Source: Chitinophaga filiformis (GTDB lineage: Bacteria > Bacteroidota > Bacteroidia > Chitinophagales > Chitinophagaceae). Taken from it: a DNA stretch of 64,000 nucleotides. Under the pieces are notes generated by a model. It ran no database searches and had not been told where the DNA came from. It was given only the letters and a program-made list of their open reading frames with translations. Both the position numbers and the translations under genes were made by a program. Positions 34,587 through 43,876 of the stretch are shown here, piece by piece (positions within the stretch are counted from its first letter, which is position 1; every line of letters begins with the position of its first letter). Where the stretch lies: the NCBI RefSeq assembly GCF_900102545.1, contig NZ_FNBN01000007.1, positions 57,247 to 121,246 of the forward strand, given 5' to 3'.

Positions 34587-35786
34587 ATGTTACACATCGG
34601 TCTTATAAGAGAGGAGAAACAGCCACACGATAACAGGGTAGCATTTACGCCACAGCAATGCCAGTGGATCATCAAACACAACCCGCAGGTAAGTATTACT
34701 GTTCAGCCATCTGCCTGGCGATGTTTTACCGATGATGAATATACAGCTGCCGGTATTCCTCTTTCTGAAGACCTCTCCCATTGTGAGGTATTGTTAGGAA
34801 TAAAGGAAGTACCTGCGGAAAAATTGTTAGCCGGTAAGAAATACCTGTTCTTTTCCCATACACGTAAAAAGCAACCGCATAACAAGCATATGCTGCAGAC
34901 CATTCTGCAACGGAATATTACGCTGATCGATTATGAATGCCTGGTGCATGAAGACGGTCAGCGGATACTCGGATTCGGGTTCTTTGCCGGTGTGGTGGGC
35001 GCACATAACGGTCTGCTGACCTATGGGAAAAAGACCGGCCTGTATAACCTGGTACCGGTACACAGATGCCATGATTTCAAGGAGCTGATCAATCATTATT
35101 TCGGGGCGAAGCTACCTTCGTTAAAGATTGTCATTACAGGCTCAGGCCGCGTGGCGGCAGGCACGCTTGAAGTAATGGGATTATTGGGTATAAAATATAT
35201 TCCGCCGGAGGAATTCCTGATTAATACGTATGCTTACCCGGTATATACCCAGCTTAAGGCGGGAGAGTTGTACCTGCGGAAAACAGATAAAACGTATAGC
35301 AGGGAGGATTTTCATCTCCATCCCGAGCAGTATGATTGCCGCTTCCTGCCATTTGTGACGGCTACGGATATTCTCATGAACGGTATTTACTGGGATCAAC
35401 GTATTCCGCCACTGTTCACCTGGAATGACCTGGCAAAGGACAACTTCCGTATTAAGGTCATTGCGGATATTACAGATGACACAAACGGCTCAATCCCTTC
35501 CAATCTGGGAGATTCCAGCATTGATGATCCGGTGTATGGCGTAGACAGGCATACAAGACAGCGGACATCTCCTTATCTGCCCGATACACTGGATATGATG
35601 TGTGTCAGCAATCTTCCCAATGAACTTCCCCGTGATGCGTCGCAGTATTTTGGTGACCAACTGATGAAGTATGTGTTTGATGAACTGCAGCGGCCTGATA
35701 GTACGGTTGTTTACAATGCTACTATTGCACATAATGGTGCGTTGACAGAGAGATTTGAGTATCTGAGGGATTATGTAGAGGAATAG
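34587..35786 (+). CDS. Saccharopine dehydrogenase-like / alanine dehydrogenase-PNT family protein
   Basis: This 399-residue protein has the AlaDH/PNT N-terminal domain (IGLIREEKQPHDNRVAFTPQ) with K73 (GIKEVP) and H91 (FFSHTRKKQPHNK), matching the Lys-His pair of lysine-forming saccharopine dehydrogenases. The dinucleotide-binding motif is GSGRVAAG at 185-192. It probably interconverts saccharopine with lysine and 2-oxoglutarate using NAD(H), or acts on a related amino acid. It is monocistronic. Its last codons (DYVEE-stop) are copied several times just downstream. Confidence 0.78.
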   Translation: MLHIGLIREEKQPHDNRVAFTPQQCQWIIKHNPQVSITVQPSAWRCFTDDEYTAAGIPLSEDLSHCEVLLGIKEVPAEKLLAGKKYLFFSHTRKKQPHNKHMLQTILQRNITLIDYECLVHEDGQRILGFGFFAGVVGAHNGLLTYGKKTGLYNLVPVHRCHDFKELINHYFGAKLPSLKIVITGSGRVAAGTLEVMGLLGIKYIPPEEFLINTYAYPVYTQLKAGELYLRKTDKTYSREDFHLHPEQYDCRFLPFVTATDILMNGIYWDQRIPPLFTWNDLAKDNFRIKVIADITDDTNGSIPSNLGDSSIDDPVYGVDRHTRQRTSPYLPDTLDMMCVSNLPNELPRDASQYFGDQLMKYVFDELQRPDSTVVYNATIAHNGALTERFEYLRDYVEE

Positions 35787-35998
35787 AGCAACGCGCTAAT
35801 AGAACATGTTGAGGAGTGAAGGCTGTTTTAGGGATTATGCAGAAGAATGAGCGGCGCTAACGGAATACTAGTCTTTGAAGGATTATGTAGAAGAATGAGC
35901 AGAGCGCTAATGGAGCATGTTGAAGAGAGGAGGCTGTTTTAGGGATTATGCAGAAGAATGAGCGGCGCTAACGGAATACTAGTCTTTGAAGGATTATA
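35767..35998. repeat. Tandem duplications of the gene end (DYVEE-stop unit)
   Basis: The sequence GATTATGTAGAGGAATAG encoding DYVEE-stop recurs as GGATTATGCAGAAGAATGAG (35831 and 35942), GGATTATGTAGAAGAATGAG (35880) and a truncated GGATTATAG (35990). The larger period is about 111-113 bp. The 49-bp blocks at 35831-35879 and 35942-35990 are identical. It fills the gap before trmN6. Confidence 0.85.
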
Positions 35999-36013
35999 GA
36001 CGCTCGAAGTCAA

Positions 36014-36742
36014 CTACAGGTATAGATAATAGGGCTGCAGCAATGAAATAAATGCCGGAGTATAAACCTGCTGGTCTTCTTCCCTGATCGCCATTGATAC
36101 CACTTTGGGTTCGCTTGGTTCCCTGCGAAAGATTCCTATACTGCGAAAGTACTCATGTCGTTCACTCTGTTTCACATGTACTACTTCTTTCAGATAAAAT
36201 CCAGCTGCGCCGGCCATCGACACAAAATCGCCAAAGGGACGATAAGGCAATAAAATGGAGAACCCTCCTACTGGATTTAATTGCCTGTCAATTACTTTCA
36301 ACAGATCATTATAATCCAATGTAGTGGCATGCATCGCCTGATTACGCAGATGATTATTGCTTTTCAGGTCTGACTCGTAAAAAGGAGGATTGGTGATGAT
36401 GAAATCATATTGTATGTCGGCTGCCATTTCCCGGGCATCCGTTTCTATGACCTGCAATCGTTCGTTCCAGGGAGAAGCTGTGAAATTAGCCCTCGCCTGA
36501 CCAGCAGCGGCAGTATCCAGTTCTATAGCAGTAATGGAAGTTGAAGGTAGTTGCTGCGCCAGCATGAGGGACAACAAGCCGGTACCGGTACCGATATCGA
36601 GTATCCGCCGTATACCGGGTTTATTTACCTGCAGGTAAGCGGCTGTACTGGCACCCTGCAGACAGGCATCTGTACATACCTTCATGGCGCAGGCGTCCTG
36701 GTATACGGTGAACTGTTTAAAACGGAAATAGTGATTCGCCAT
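36014..36742 (-). CDS. trmN6: tRNA1(Val) (adenine(37)-N6)-methyltransferase
   Basis: This 242-residue SAM methyltransferase of the TrmN6/YfiC family methylates N6 of A37 in tRNA1(Val). The N-terminus FRFKQFTVYQD...MKV is the family start, DIGTGTG at 49-55 is the SAM loop and NPPF at 118-121 is the catalytic motif of N6-adenine methylases. The family motif KVGTDG reads KVCTDA here, a mild deviation. It follows tsaD by 8 bp, so two tRNA-modification genes form one unit. Confidence 0.88.
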   Translation of the reverse strand: MANHYFRFKQFTVYQDACAMKVCTDACLQGASTAAYLQVNKPGIRRILDIGTGTGLLSLMLAQQLPSTSITAIELDTAAAGQARANFTASPWNERLQVIETDAREMAADIQYDFIITNPPFYESDLKSNNHLRNQAMHATTLDYNDLLKVIDRQLNPVGGFSILLPYRPFGDFVSMAGAAGFYLKEVVHVKQSERHEYFRSIGIFRREPSEPKVVSMAIREEDQQVYTPAFISLLQPYYLYL

Positions 36743-36750
36743 CGTCTTTA

Positions 36751-37761
36751 CTAATGATCAAAACCTGCTCTTGCTCCGGGTACTGCATCCAATCCGACAA
36801 ATTCTCCTGCCTGATATTTATACCATGCTGTCATTGCAATCATGGCGGCATTATCTGTACAATATTCGAATTTGGGAATGTAGGTCTGCCAGCCATACTT
36901 TTCACCATACTGTTGCAGGGCTGTCCGGAGACCGGAATTAGCACTTACCCCACCGGCGATACCGATCTGTTTAATGCCGGTTTCTTTGGAGGCTTTCGCC
37001 AGTTTGTTCATCAGGATGCTGACAATACGATGCTGGATGGACGCACAGATATCCGCCATATTGTTCTCTGCGAACTGAGGATCTTTCTGCTGTTGTTCCT
37101 GCAGGAAGTAAAGGATGGATGTTTTTAAGCCACTAAAGCTAAAGTCCAGCCCCGGGATCTGGGGCTCGGGAAATTTGAACCTGTTAGGATCACCCTGCCG
37201 GGCGTATTTGTCGATAAGAGGGCCTCCGGGATAAGGCAAGCCCAGTAATTTGGCACTTTTGTCAAAGGCCTCCCCTGCAGCGTCGTCCAGTGTCTCACCG
37301 ATGACCTTCATGCTGAGCGGCCCCTCACAGCGTACAATCTGGGTATGACCACCGGAAACAGTCAGACAAAGGAAAGGGAAAGAAGGTTTCTCTTTACCAA
37401 TGAAGTTGGCCAGTACGTGCGCCTGCATATGATGTACCGCAATCAGTGGGATATCCAGTGCCAGCGCCATGGATTTGGCAAAACAACTACCTACCAGCAG
37501 AGAACCTATCAGGCCGGGAGCCTGTGTGAAGGCAATGGCATTCAGTTCCTCCTTACAAACGCCGGCCACTTTGAGGGCCTGGTCCACCACGGGAACGATA
37601 TTTTCCTGGTGAGCGCGGGATGCCAGCTCCGGCACTACCCCACCGTATTGCTCATGAATAGTTTGATTGGCAATAAAATTAGACAGGATCTCCCCGTCGG
37701 CCAGCACGGAAGCGCTCGTTTCATCGCACGAAGACTCTATGGCCAGTATTTTTACAGACAT
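36751..37761 (-). CDS. tsaD: tRNA N6-adenosine threonylcarbamoyltransferase TsaD
   Basis: This 336-residue ASKHA-fold protein transfers the threonylcarbamoyl group onto A37 of ANN-decoding tRNAs. The metal ligands H111 and H115 in AVHHMQAHV match the E. coli positions. Further family motifs are ESSCDETSASV at the start, SGGHTQIVRC and GGVSANSGLR. It lies 31 bp after the permease gene and 8 bp before trmN6 on the minus strand. The protein is essential in most bacteria. Confidence 0.97.
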   Translation of the reverse strand: MSVKILAIESSCDETSASVLADGEILSNFIANQTIHEQYGGVVPELASRAHQENIVPVVDQALKVAGVCKEELNAIAFTQAPGLIGSLLVGSCFAKSMALALDIPLIAVHHMQAHVLANFIGKEKPSFPFLCLTVSGGHTQIVRCEGPLSMKVIGETLDDAAGEAFDKSAKLLGLPYPGGPLIDKYARQGDPNRFKFPEPQIPGLDFSFSGLKTSILYFLQEQQQKDPQFAENNMADICASIQHRIVSILMNKLAKASKETGIKQIGIAGGVSANSGLRTALQQYGEKYGWQTYIPKFEYCTDNAAMIAMTAWYKYQAGEFVGLDAVPGARAGFDH

Positions 37762-37791
37762 GCCCGCAAAGGTAGGAAATTATAGCCTTTA

Positions 37792-39045
37792 TCAGTTGCT
37801 CCTGATAGCTACAACCGGATCCAGCTTAGATGCCAGGTAAGCAGGGATAAATCCTGCGATGACACCGACGATCGATGAGATGGAAAGCCCTAAAATGACA
37901 TTGTTTAAGGTGAGTGTAAATTCGAAGAAGTCAAGGCTGTTGACAATGACCGTGATGATGTATACGAAGAAGAGCCCCAGTAATCCACCCATCAGGCAAA
38001 GGATGATGGATTCCAGCAGAAACTCCATGAGGATCACTTTCTTACGGGCGCCGATCGCTTTTTTCAGTCCGATGATATTCGTACGCTCCTTTACAGTCAC
38101 GAACATGATATTGGCAATTCCGAAGCCACCTACCACCAGGGCGAAAAAGGCGATAAAACCTCCTCCCAGGTTCACCATACCGAACATCTTGTTGAGGTCT
38201 CCGCTTACAGCGGTGATCTCATTCAGGGAGAAATCATCTTCTTCCTTGGGTCTCAGGCGGTGCACACTTCTCATTACCCCTCTCAGTTCATCTTTCAGTT
38301 GCAGCAATGTAGCTCCCGGAGCAGCTTTTATAATCAGGAATGGATCTGCAAAGCGACGCTCGTCCACAATGGTACGACCGTAGAAATAAGGAACGACAAC
38401 ACTATTATCGTAGTTGATGCCGTCCACCAGGCTGGCTCCCTTCTTTTTCAGGGTGCCGATAACACGGCATGGACGGCCGGAGATACTAACCGTTTTTCCC
38501 AGGGCCTTTTCCGAAGTGCCGAACAGTCCTTCCCAGATATTGGCTCCCAGAATAGCCACATTGGAACCATTTTCATTTTCCTTGCCGGCGAAGAAACGAC
38601 CGCTGACAAACTTCATGGCCTGAATTTTTTCATAGTCGCCGCTTACGGCAAACAATTCAGTACCTTCCATGTAATCGTCCTTATATTCCACCCGCTTACC
38701 GCCGGAAGAAAAAGCGAAGGCAGACAATCCGGCGCTATGGACCTTTTCCTTAATCGGCTCCAGTTCCTGAAATTTGGGCAGCGGACGGTTCACAAACTTC
38801 CACCAGGGGAAATCAGGACCACCATCCCAGGGCCATTTCTGGATGTAGATCACGTCGCTTCCCAGGGATTCCACCTCGCTGCGGACGTTCTTTTCCAGGC
38901 TGTTGGTAGCGGTCAACACAGCGATAATACAGAATATACCAATGGTTATACCCAGGAGGGATAAGAAGGTGCGGAGTTTATTGACCCGCAGCTCGAGGAT
39001 AGCCATTCTGAGGCTATTCCACAAAATTTTGATCGTGGCAATCAT
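37792..39045 (-). CDS. MacB-like ABC transporter permease (FtsX domain)
   Basis: This 417-residue protein has an N-terminal membrane helix (about 22-45), a large extracytoplasmic MacB-type core domain (about 50-280) and three C-terminal helices (about 290-405) ending PVVAIRSN, a typical FtsX-type end (PxxALR). The ATPase partner is not adjacent, which is common in Bacteroidota. It probably takes part in lipoprotein or peptide/antibiotic movement across the periplasm. The start used is the ATG at 39045 (MIATIKILWNSLRMAILELR). Earlier in-frame starts would run into the divergent prfC promoter. Confidence 0.87.
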   Translation of the reverse strand: MIATIKILWNSLRMAILELRVNKLRTFLSLLGITIGIFCIIAVLTATNSLEKNVRSEVESLGSDVIYIQKWPWDGGPDFPWWKFVNRPLPKFQELEPIKEKVHSAGLSAFAFSSGGKRVEYKDDYMEGTELFAVSGDYEKIQAMKFVSGRFFAGKENENGSNVAILGANIWEGLFGTSEKALGKTVSISGRPCRVIGTLKKKGASLVDGINYDNSVVVPYFYGRTIVDERRFADPFLIIKAAPGATLLQLKDELRGVMRSVHRLRPKEEDDFSLNEITAVSGDLNKMFGMVNLGGGFIAFFALVVGGFGIANIMFVTVKERTNIIGLKKAIGARKKVILMEFLLESIILCLMGGLLGLFFVYIITVIVNSLDFFEFTLTLNNVILGLSISSIVGVIAGFIPAYLASKLDPVVAIRSN

Positions 39046-39083
39046 AGATACATGTAAATTAAAGATTAAACGTGACAATTCCG

Positions 39084-39091
39084 TACCTTTG
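39084..39091 (+). promoter_or_regulatory. -7 box of prfC
   Basis: TACCTTTG matches TAnnTTTG and lies 25 bp before the prfC ATG in the 71-bp gap between divergent genes. No good TTG is found at the expected distance. Confidence 0.5.
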
Positions 39092-39116
39092 CACACATTT
39101 TTGGTTATAAAGTAAT

Positions 39117-40700
39117 ATGAAGTACGCAAGCGAGATCAATAAAAGGAAGACATTTGCCATTATCGCCCACCCGGATGCCGGTAAAACAACCCTGACGGAA
39201 AAGTTCCTCCTGTTTGGTGGCGCTATCCAGACAGCTGGAGCGGTAAAGTCCAACAAGATCAAAAAACATACTACCTCCGACTTTATGGAGATAGAGCGGC
39301 AGCGTGGTATCTCCGTTGCGACTTCCGTAATGACTTTTGAGTACCGTGATATGTTGATCAACCTCCTGGATACTCCTGGTCACAAGGACTTTGCTGAAGA
39401 CACCTACCGTACTCTAACGGCGGTGGACAGCGTAGTACTCGTGATTGACTGCGTAAAAGGGGTGGAAGAACAAACTGGTAAACTGATGGATGTATGCCGC
39501 ATGCGCGATACCCCGGTGATCATCTTTGTGAACAAGCTGGACCGTGATGGTAAAAATCCCTTTGACCTGCTTGATGAACTGGAAGAAAAACTCAATATAC
39601 GCGTACGCCCGTTGAGCTGGCCCATCAACATGGGTTCAGACTTCAAAGGGGTATATAACCTCTACAATAAAAGCTTTGTATCATTCGCTCCCAATAAAAA
39701 GGCTACTGACGATGACATCGTGGAACTGAGTGACCTGAGCAGCAGCTATATCGATGAACATTTCAGTCCCCAGGACGCAGCCCAGCTGCGTAATGATGTG
39801 GAACTGATTGAGGGGGTATATGATCCTTTTGACAATACAGATTACCTGCAAGGTAAAATGGCTCCTGTGTTTTTCGGTAGTGCGGTAAACAACTTCGGTG
39901 TAAAAGACCTGTTGGATACCTTCGTTGAAATCGCTCCTGTTCCCCGCGATCGTGAGTCCAGCACCCGTGAGATAAAGGTAAGCGACGATAAATTCAGTGG
40001 TTTCATCTTCAAGATACATGCTAACCTGGATCCTCGTCACCGTGACCGTATTGCCTTCCTCCGTGTATGTTCCGGCCGTTTTGAACGTAATAAATTCTAT
40101 AAACACGTACGCCTGGATAAGGACATGCGTTTCAGCAACCCATACAGCTTCCTGGCGCGTGAAAAGAATATTGTGGACGATGCCTATCCCGGCGACGTGG
40201 TAGGTCTGTTCGATACCGGCAACTTCAAGATCGGCGATACCCTTACTGAAGGCGAGAAATTCTATTTCACTGGTATCCCAAGCTTTTCTCCGGAACTGTT
40301 TAAGGAAGTGGTGAATAAGGATCCGATGAAAACAAAACAGCTGGAAAAAGGATTACGTCAGCTGACAGATGAGGGTGTTGCCCAGCTGTTCACACAACAC
40401 GGCGGTAACCGCAAGATCATTGGCTGCGTGGGTGACCTCCAGTTTGAAGTGATACAATACCGTCTGTTACAGGAATATGGCGCCTCCTGCCAGTTTAATA
40501 CCCTGCCTTTCTATAAAGCCTGCTGGATCACAGGAGAAAAACAGAAAGTAGAAGAGTTTATCCGTTTCAAGCAAGCAAATATTGTGGAAGATAAAGACGG
40601 ACATCTTGTGTATCTGGCACAGTCAGAATGGTACCTGAATACAGAACGTACCAATAATCCGGATATCCAGTTTCACTTTACATCAGAAATTCATAAATAA
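39117..40700 (+). CDS. prfC: Peptide chain release factor 3
   Basis: This 527-residue translational GTPase recycles RF1/RF2 after termination. GTPase motifs are AHPDAGKTTLTEKFL (G1), a switch region with RGISVATSVM (G2), DTPGHKDF (G3) and NKLDRDG (G4). EF-G-like domains II and III follow, with the C-terminal domain ending in FHFTSEIHK. The length matches E. coli RF3. It is divergent from the permease gene and followed by two terminator-like hairpins. Confidence 0.97.
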   Translation: MKYASEINKRKTFAIIAHPDAGKTTLTEKFLLFGGAIQTAGAVKSNKIKKHTTSDFMEIERQRGISVATSVMTFEYRDMLINLLDTPGHKDFAEDTYRTLTAVDSVVLVIDCVKGVEEQTGKLMDVCRMRDTPVIIFVNKLDRDGKNPFDLLDELEEKLNIRVRPLSWPINMGSDFKGVYNLYNKSFVSFAPNKKATDDDIVELSDLSSSYIDEHFSPQDAAQLRNDVELIEGVYDPFDNTDYLQGKMAPVFFGSAVNNFGVKDLLDTFVEIAPVPRDRESSTREIKVSDDKFSGFIFKIHANLDPRHRDRIAFLRVCSGRFERNKFYKHVRLDKDMRFSNPYSFLAREKNIVDDAYPGDVVGLFDTGNFKIGDTLTEGEKFYFTGIPSFSPELFKEVVNKDPMKTKQLEKGLRQLTDEGVAQLFTQHGGNRKIIGCVGDLQFEVIQYRLLQEYGASCQFNTLPFYKACWITGEKQKVEEFIRFKQANIVEDKDGHLVYLAQSEWYLNTERTNNPDIQFHFTSEIHK

Positions 40701-40704
40701 AAAA

Positions 40705-40745
40705 GCCACATCCTGGGATCAGGGGTGGCGTATTTTAGAATTGTA
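40705..40745 (+). terminator. First hairpin after prfC
   Basis: GCCAC (40705-40709) pairs with GTGGC (40735-40739), followed by GTATTTT. It is a moderate stem directly after the stop codon. Confidence 0.5.
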
Positions 40746-40797
40746 CGACCAACTCAAATCGAAGTACAATTGCAGACTGTCCTTATGTATGTAAAAC

Positions 40798-40833
40798 AAT
40801 AACGCAAAGCTAGGTTAGCTTTGCGTTATTCAT
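40798..40833 (+). terminator. Second, strong terminator after prfC
   Basis: AATAACGCAAAGCTA (40798-40812) pairs with TAGCTTTGCGTTATT (about 40816-40830). The 15-bp perfect stem has a short loop and A/T ends on both sides, so it could act in both directions. Confidence 0.75.
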
Positions 40834-40996
40834 TTATACAATCGGGAAATTGATTTACGCAATTGGGAATCAAATTGATTTCGGTTTTGTTATCGTTGCG
40901 TGCCATGATGTGTTGGTTCCGGGGGCGTTTGCATCCACAGCCGTTGGTTGGGGTTTACAATCACGCGTTGTTCCGCGGGTTGTACCGCGACGTCTA

Positions 40997-41216
40997 ATCT
41001 CCGGGGTTGTTATCCGGCGCGACGAATACGTTCCCCGGGGTTGTTAACCGTCGCAATGAACACATTCCCGGGTTGTTACCTGGTATAACGAACACGTTCC
41101 CCGGGGTTAAAAACCCGCGCAATGAACACGTTCCCGGGGTTGAAAACCCCGGCACGATGAATACGTTCCCGGGGTTGTCACCCCGCGCTACAAACACTGA
41201 GACTCCTACCGGAGTC
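40997..41216. repeat. Tandem array of first-hairpin units ending in one complete two-hairpin repeat
   Basis: Six units of 32-35 bp start near 40997, 41031, 41064, 41096, 41130 and 41165. Each has (T)TCCCCGGGGTT, a 3-nt loop and a complementary AACCCCG-type arm, then a spacer like CGCAATGAACACG. The last unit continues with CGCTACAAACACTGA and GACTCC-TACC-GGAGTC (to 41216). It lies 35 bp behind the stop of the minus-strand DUF6265 gene. The arms vary while staying complementary. A more degenerate stretch (40915-40996) precedes it. I see no gene between 40834 and 41250. Confidence 0.8.
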
Positions 41217-41250
41217 CCATTATGCTTTGTTAATGACACAGCATGATCGA

Positions 41251-41742
41251 CTATCGTTTAGTGTATTGCAAGATTATCTCCCGGGTAGTTTTCTCCTCCT
41301 TGCCTTCAAAATGGGCATCCATATGCTCTTCATCTTTCCAGCGGTATATGATCTTCTGAGGGTAAGGGCTCTGGAGGTTCTCAGCTACAAATCCGATGGC
41401 TTTCAGTACACGTAGTCTAAACCTAACGGGTTCGCCTGTTTGTTTATCCTTCACTGCTGCGATGGTAAAATAAATGGCATCGCCATCGCGGAACAGGAAC
41501 ATATCATCCAGTTTCGTGCTGTCACTTCCTTGAATACGCATCGTTCTCCCCTTCCAGGTGTTATCATCGACACGTTTCCATTTCTCAGCATAGACACCCA
41601 ACCGGGTCTTCATTGTCCAGTAACCTTCCATGCGGTCGAGGTAATGAAAATCGGTCAGCTGTACCTGCGCGCCTGCGATATGGCAGGCGCACAGGCAACA
41701 TATCAGTAAGAGGCTATTGCGGAACCACGGCTTCTTCTCCAT
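41251..41742 (-). CDS. Secreted DUF6265-type protein
   Basis: This 163-residue protein has a signal peptide (about residues 1-25, cut near GAQ). The mature part resembles DUF6265: FHYLDRMEGYWTMKTRLGVY, WKRVDDNTWKGRTMRIQGSD and SPYPQKIIYRWKD. The fold is expected to be lipocalin-like; the role is unknown. Its start codon lies 29 bp inside the ubiD gene in another frame, so the two are translationally coupled by overlap. Confidence 0.72.
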   Translation of the reverse strand: MEKKPWFRNSLLLICCLCACHIAGAQVQLTDFHYLDRMEGYWTMKTRLGVYAEKWKRVDDNTWKGRTMRIQGSDSTKLDDMFLFRDGDAIYFTIAAVKDKQTGEPVRFRLRVLKAIGFVAENLQSPYPQKIIYRWKDEEHMDAHFEGKEEKTTREIILQYTKR

Positions 41743-43642
41743 ACATCTGTGATTTATACTTATGGGATGGAGAAGCTATGAATGGGCCAACGTTCAGGGA
41801 TTCCCATTTCTCATCTATTTTTTTGATGGTAGCATCGTCTGCAACGATGATATTAGGCCAGTCACGTTCAAAATTATCCAGCAAGCGTGTTTTTAATGTG
41901 CCATCCATACCGATGCCGGCGCCCATTTTGTCGGGATGACCTGGTAATGGCGGACGAACAACGAAGCTGTCACGACGCGGATCCAGGTTATTACAGAAAC
42001 GCCATAATGCGGAAGGCAGATCATTGACGTCGACGGTGTGTTCAACGTACAATACCATCTTCACAGCGGTCATTTCCGGCAGGCAATATATCTGTTCATT
42101 CAGTTCTTTGATATGCAGCGGGCGGGATTTCTGTACAGCCACCAGGATACAGGGGATGTCTTCCTTCAGCAGGGAGTCATTGATGCCTTTTACTTCAGGG
42201 AAACGTTTCAGGATTTCGTGCTTGTCGAACGGATGGTTGCCGACAGGCTGCTGTTCACCGTTACCTGCTATCTCCTCTTCATATTTACGGGTACCGTCGA
42301 TACACATCTTACCGCCGAAGCCCATTTTGGAGCAGGAGTGATCCAGCACATCCATAGGGCCCTGGCTGAAATAAATATCAGTTGCGGGGTTAAGGTGTTT
42401 GAACATATACCGGGCCAGCGCTTTATAGTCCTGAATGTTCGTTCCTTCGTCGGCTACTGCCAGGATCTTGTTAAACATCATTTGTCCGGCGCCCCACATG
42501 GCATTCATTACTTTCTGTGCCTGTCCGGAGTAATCTTTTTTGATCTGTGCGATCACCAGGTTATGGAATACACCTTCCACCGGCATTTCCATATCAATGA
42601 TCTCGGGCACCATGGTCATTTTGATAGGCGCCAGGAAGATCCTCTCCGTCGCCTTTCCGATCCAGGCGTCTTCCTGTGGCGGAATACCAACTATCGTGGA
42701 AGGATAAACTGCATCTTTACGGTGAGTGATGGCTGTCACGTGGAAGCGTGGGTACCAGTCGGCCAGTGAATAGTAACCGGTATGATCGCCGAAAGGTCCT
42801 TCCCAGATCAGTTCTTCCTCCGGATCTACATAACCTTCGATTACAAAGTCGGCATCAGCAGGGACTTCTATCTCCGGCTGTGTGATACATTTTACCAGTT
42901 CCACTTTCTGCTTCCGCAGGAAGCCGGCCAGCATGTATTCGTCTACATTTTCCGGTAGTGGTGCTGTAGCGGAATAGGTATATGCCGGGTCACCTCCCAG
43001 GATCACCGCTACCGGCATGCGTTTCTTCAGCTTTTTATATTCCATGAAGTGCCTGGCAGACACCTTATGTTTGTGCCAGTGCATGCCTGTCATGGTTTTA
43101 TCGAATACCTGCATACGGTACATACCCACATTACGGGTACCTGTATTCGGGTCTTTCGTATGAATTACGGGAAGTGTAATGAACGGGCCGCCATCTTTGG
43201 GCCAGCATTGCATTACGGGGAGTTTGGTCAGGTCGGGGTCTGCCATGATCACTTCCTGGCAGGCGCCTTTGCCGCTCACTACTTTCGGCATCCAGGAAGC
43301 GAACTGTCCCAGTTTGGGCAGCATGGCCAGCTTATCCAGCAGGCCTTCTTTGGGTTTTGACAATAATTTCACCAGTGCCTCGATCTCATTCGCCACGTCA
43401 TCCAGCTCCTGTACACCCAGCGCCATGCACATGCGTTTGTAGCTACCCATGGAATTGATCAGTACGGGAAAATCGTATCCTGTATTTTCAAACAGCAGCG
43501 CTTTCCCTCCGTTGGGCGATTTGCTCACCCTGTCGGTGATCTCTGCTATTTCCAGCCTGGGATCTACATAAGTTTTGATCCTTATCAGCTCTCCTGCCTT
43601 TTCTAATGTATCTATAAAGTGTTTCAGGTGCTTATATGCCAT
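41714..43642 (-). CDS. ubiD: UbiD family decarboxylase
   Basis: This 642-residue prenylated-FMN-dependent decarboxylase has the family motifs GTRNVGMYRMQVFDKTMTGM, ILGGDPAYTYSATAPLPENV and EGPFGDHTGYYS. E. coli UbiD is shorter (about 500). Longer forms are typical of Bacteroidota, where UbiD-like proteins are linked to menaquinone or aromatic acid metabolism. The substrate is open, and no ubiX is seen in the window. The start is the ATG at 43642 (MAYKHLKHFIDTLEK); the frame opens 24 codons upstream. Confidence 0.9.
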   Translation of the reverse strand: MAYKHLKHFIDTLEKAGELIRIKTYVDPRLEIAEITDRVSKSPNGGKALLFENTGYDFPVLINSMGSYKRMCMALGVQELDDVANEIEALVKLLSKPKEGLLDKLAMLPKLGQFASWMPKVVSGKGACQEVIMADPDLTKLPVMQCWPKDGGPFITLPVIHTKDPNTGTRNVGMYRMQVFDKTMTGMHWHKHKVSARHFMEYKKLKKRMPVAVILGGDPAYTYSATAPLPENVDEYMLAGFLRKQKVELVKCITQPEIEVPADADFVIEGYVDPEEELIWEGPFGDHTGYYSLADWYPRFHVTAITHRKDAVYPSTIVGIPPQEDAWIGKATERIFLAPIKMTMVPEIIDMEMPVEGVFHNLVIAQIKKDYSGQAQKVMNAMWGAGQMMFNKILAVADEGTNIQDYKALARYMFKHLNPATDIYFSQGPMDVLDHSCSKMGFGGKMCIDGTRKYEEEIAGNGEQQPVGNHPFDKHEILKRFPEVKGINDSLLKEDIPCILVAVQKSRPLHIKELNEQIYCLPEMTAVKMVLYVEHTVDVNDLPSALWRFCNNLDPRRDSFVVRPPLPGHPDKMGAGIGMDGTLKTRLLDNFERDWPNIIVADDATIKKIDEKWESLNVGPFIASPSHKYKSQMYGEEAVVPQ

Positions 43643-43876
43643 ATTTCTAATTGCGATAAATGCGAATGACGAATTACAATCGGTGCAAAGATACACACAA
43701 TCATAATTCGTCATTCGTAATTCCGCTGGCCGGTGCTGACCGGAGGATTTATCCGGTGCCGGGAAACTGGCTTTCCCGGGCCACTGTTTTGTTTACTACG
43801 GCAGTTAGCTGCTTTCCTGCAGGAAACCGGCGCTGGTAAAAATACACCTGATCACGGGTTCCGGCGTCTGGAATGT

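Noticed and set aside
40997..41216. CRISPR-like array of 32-35 bp periodic repeats
   Set aside because: The spacers are themselves repeats of one sequence, units are self-complementary with changing arms, and no cas gene is present.
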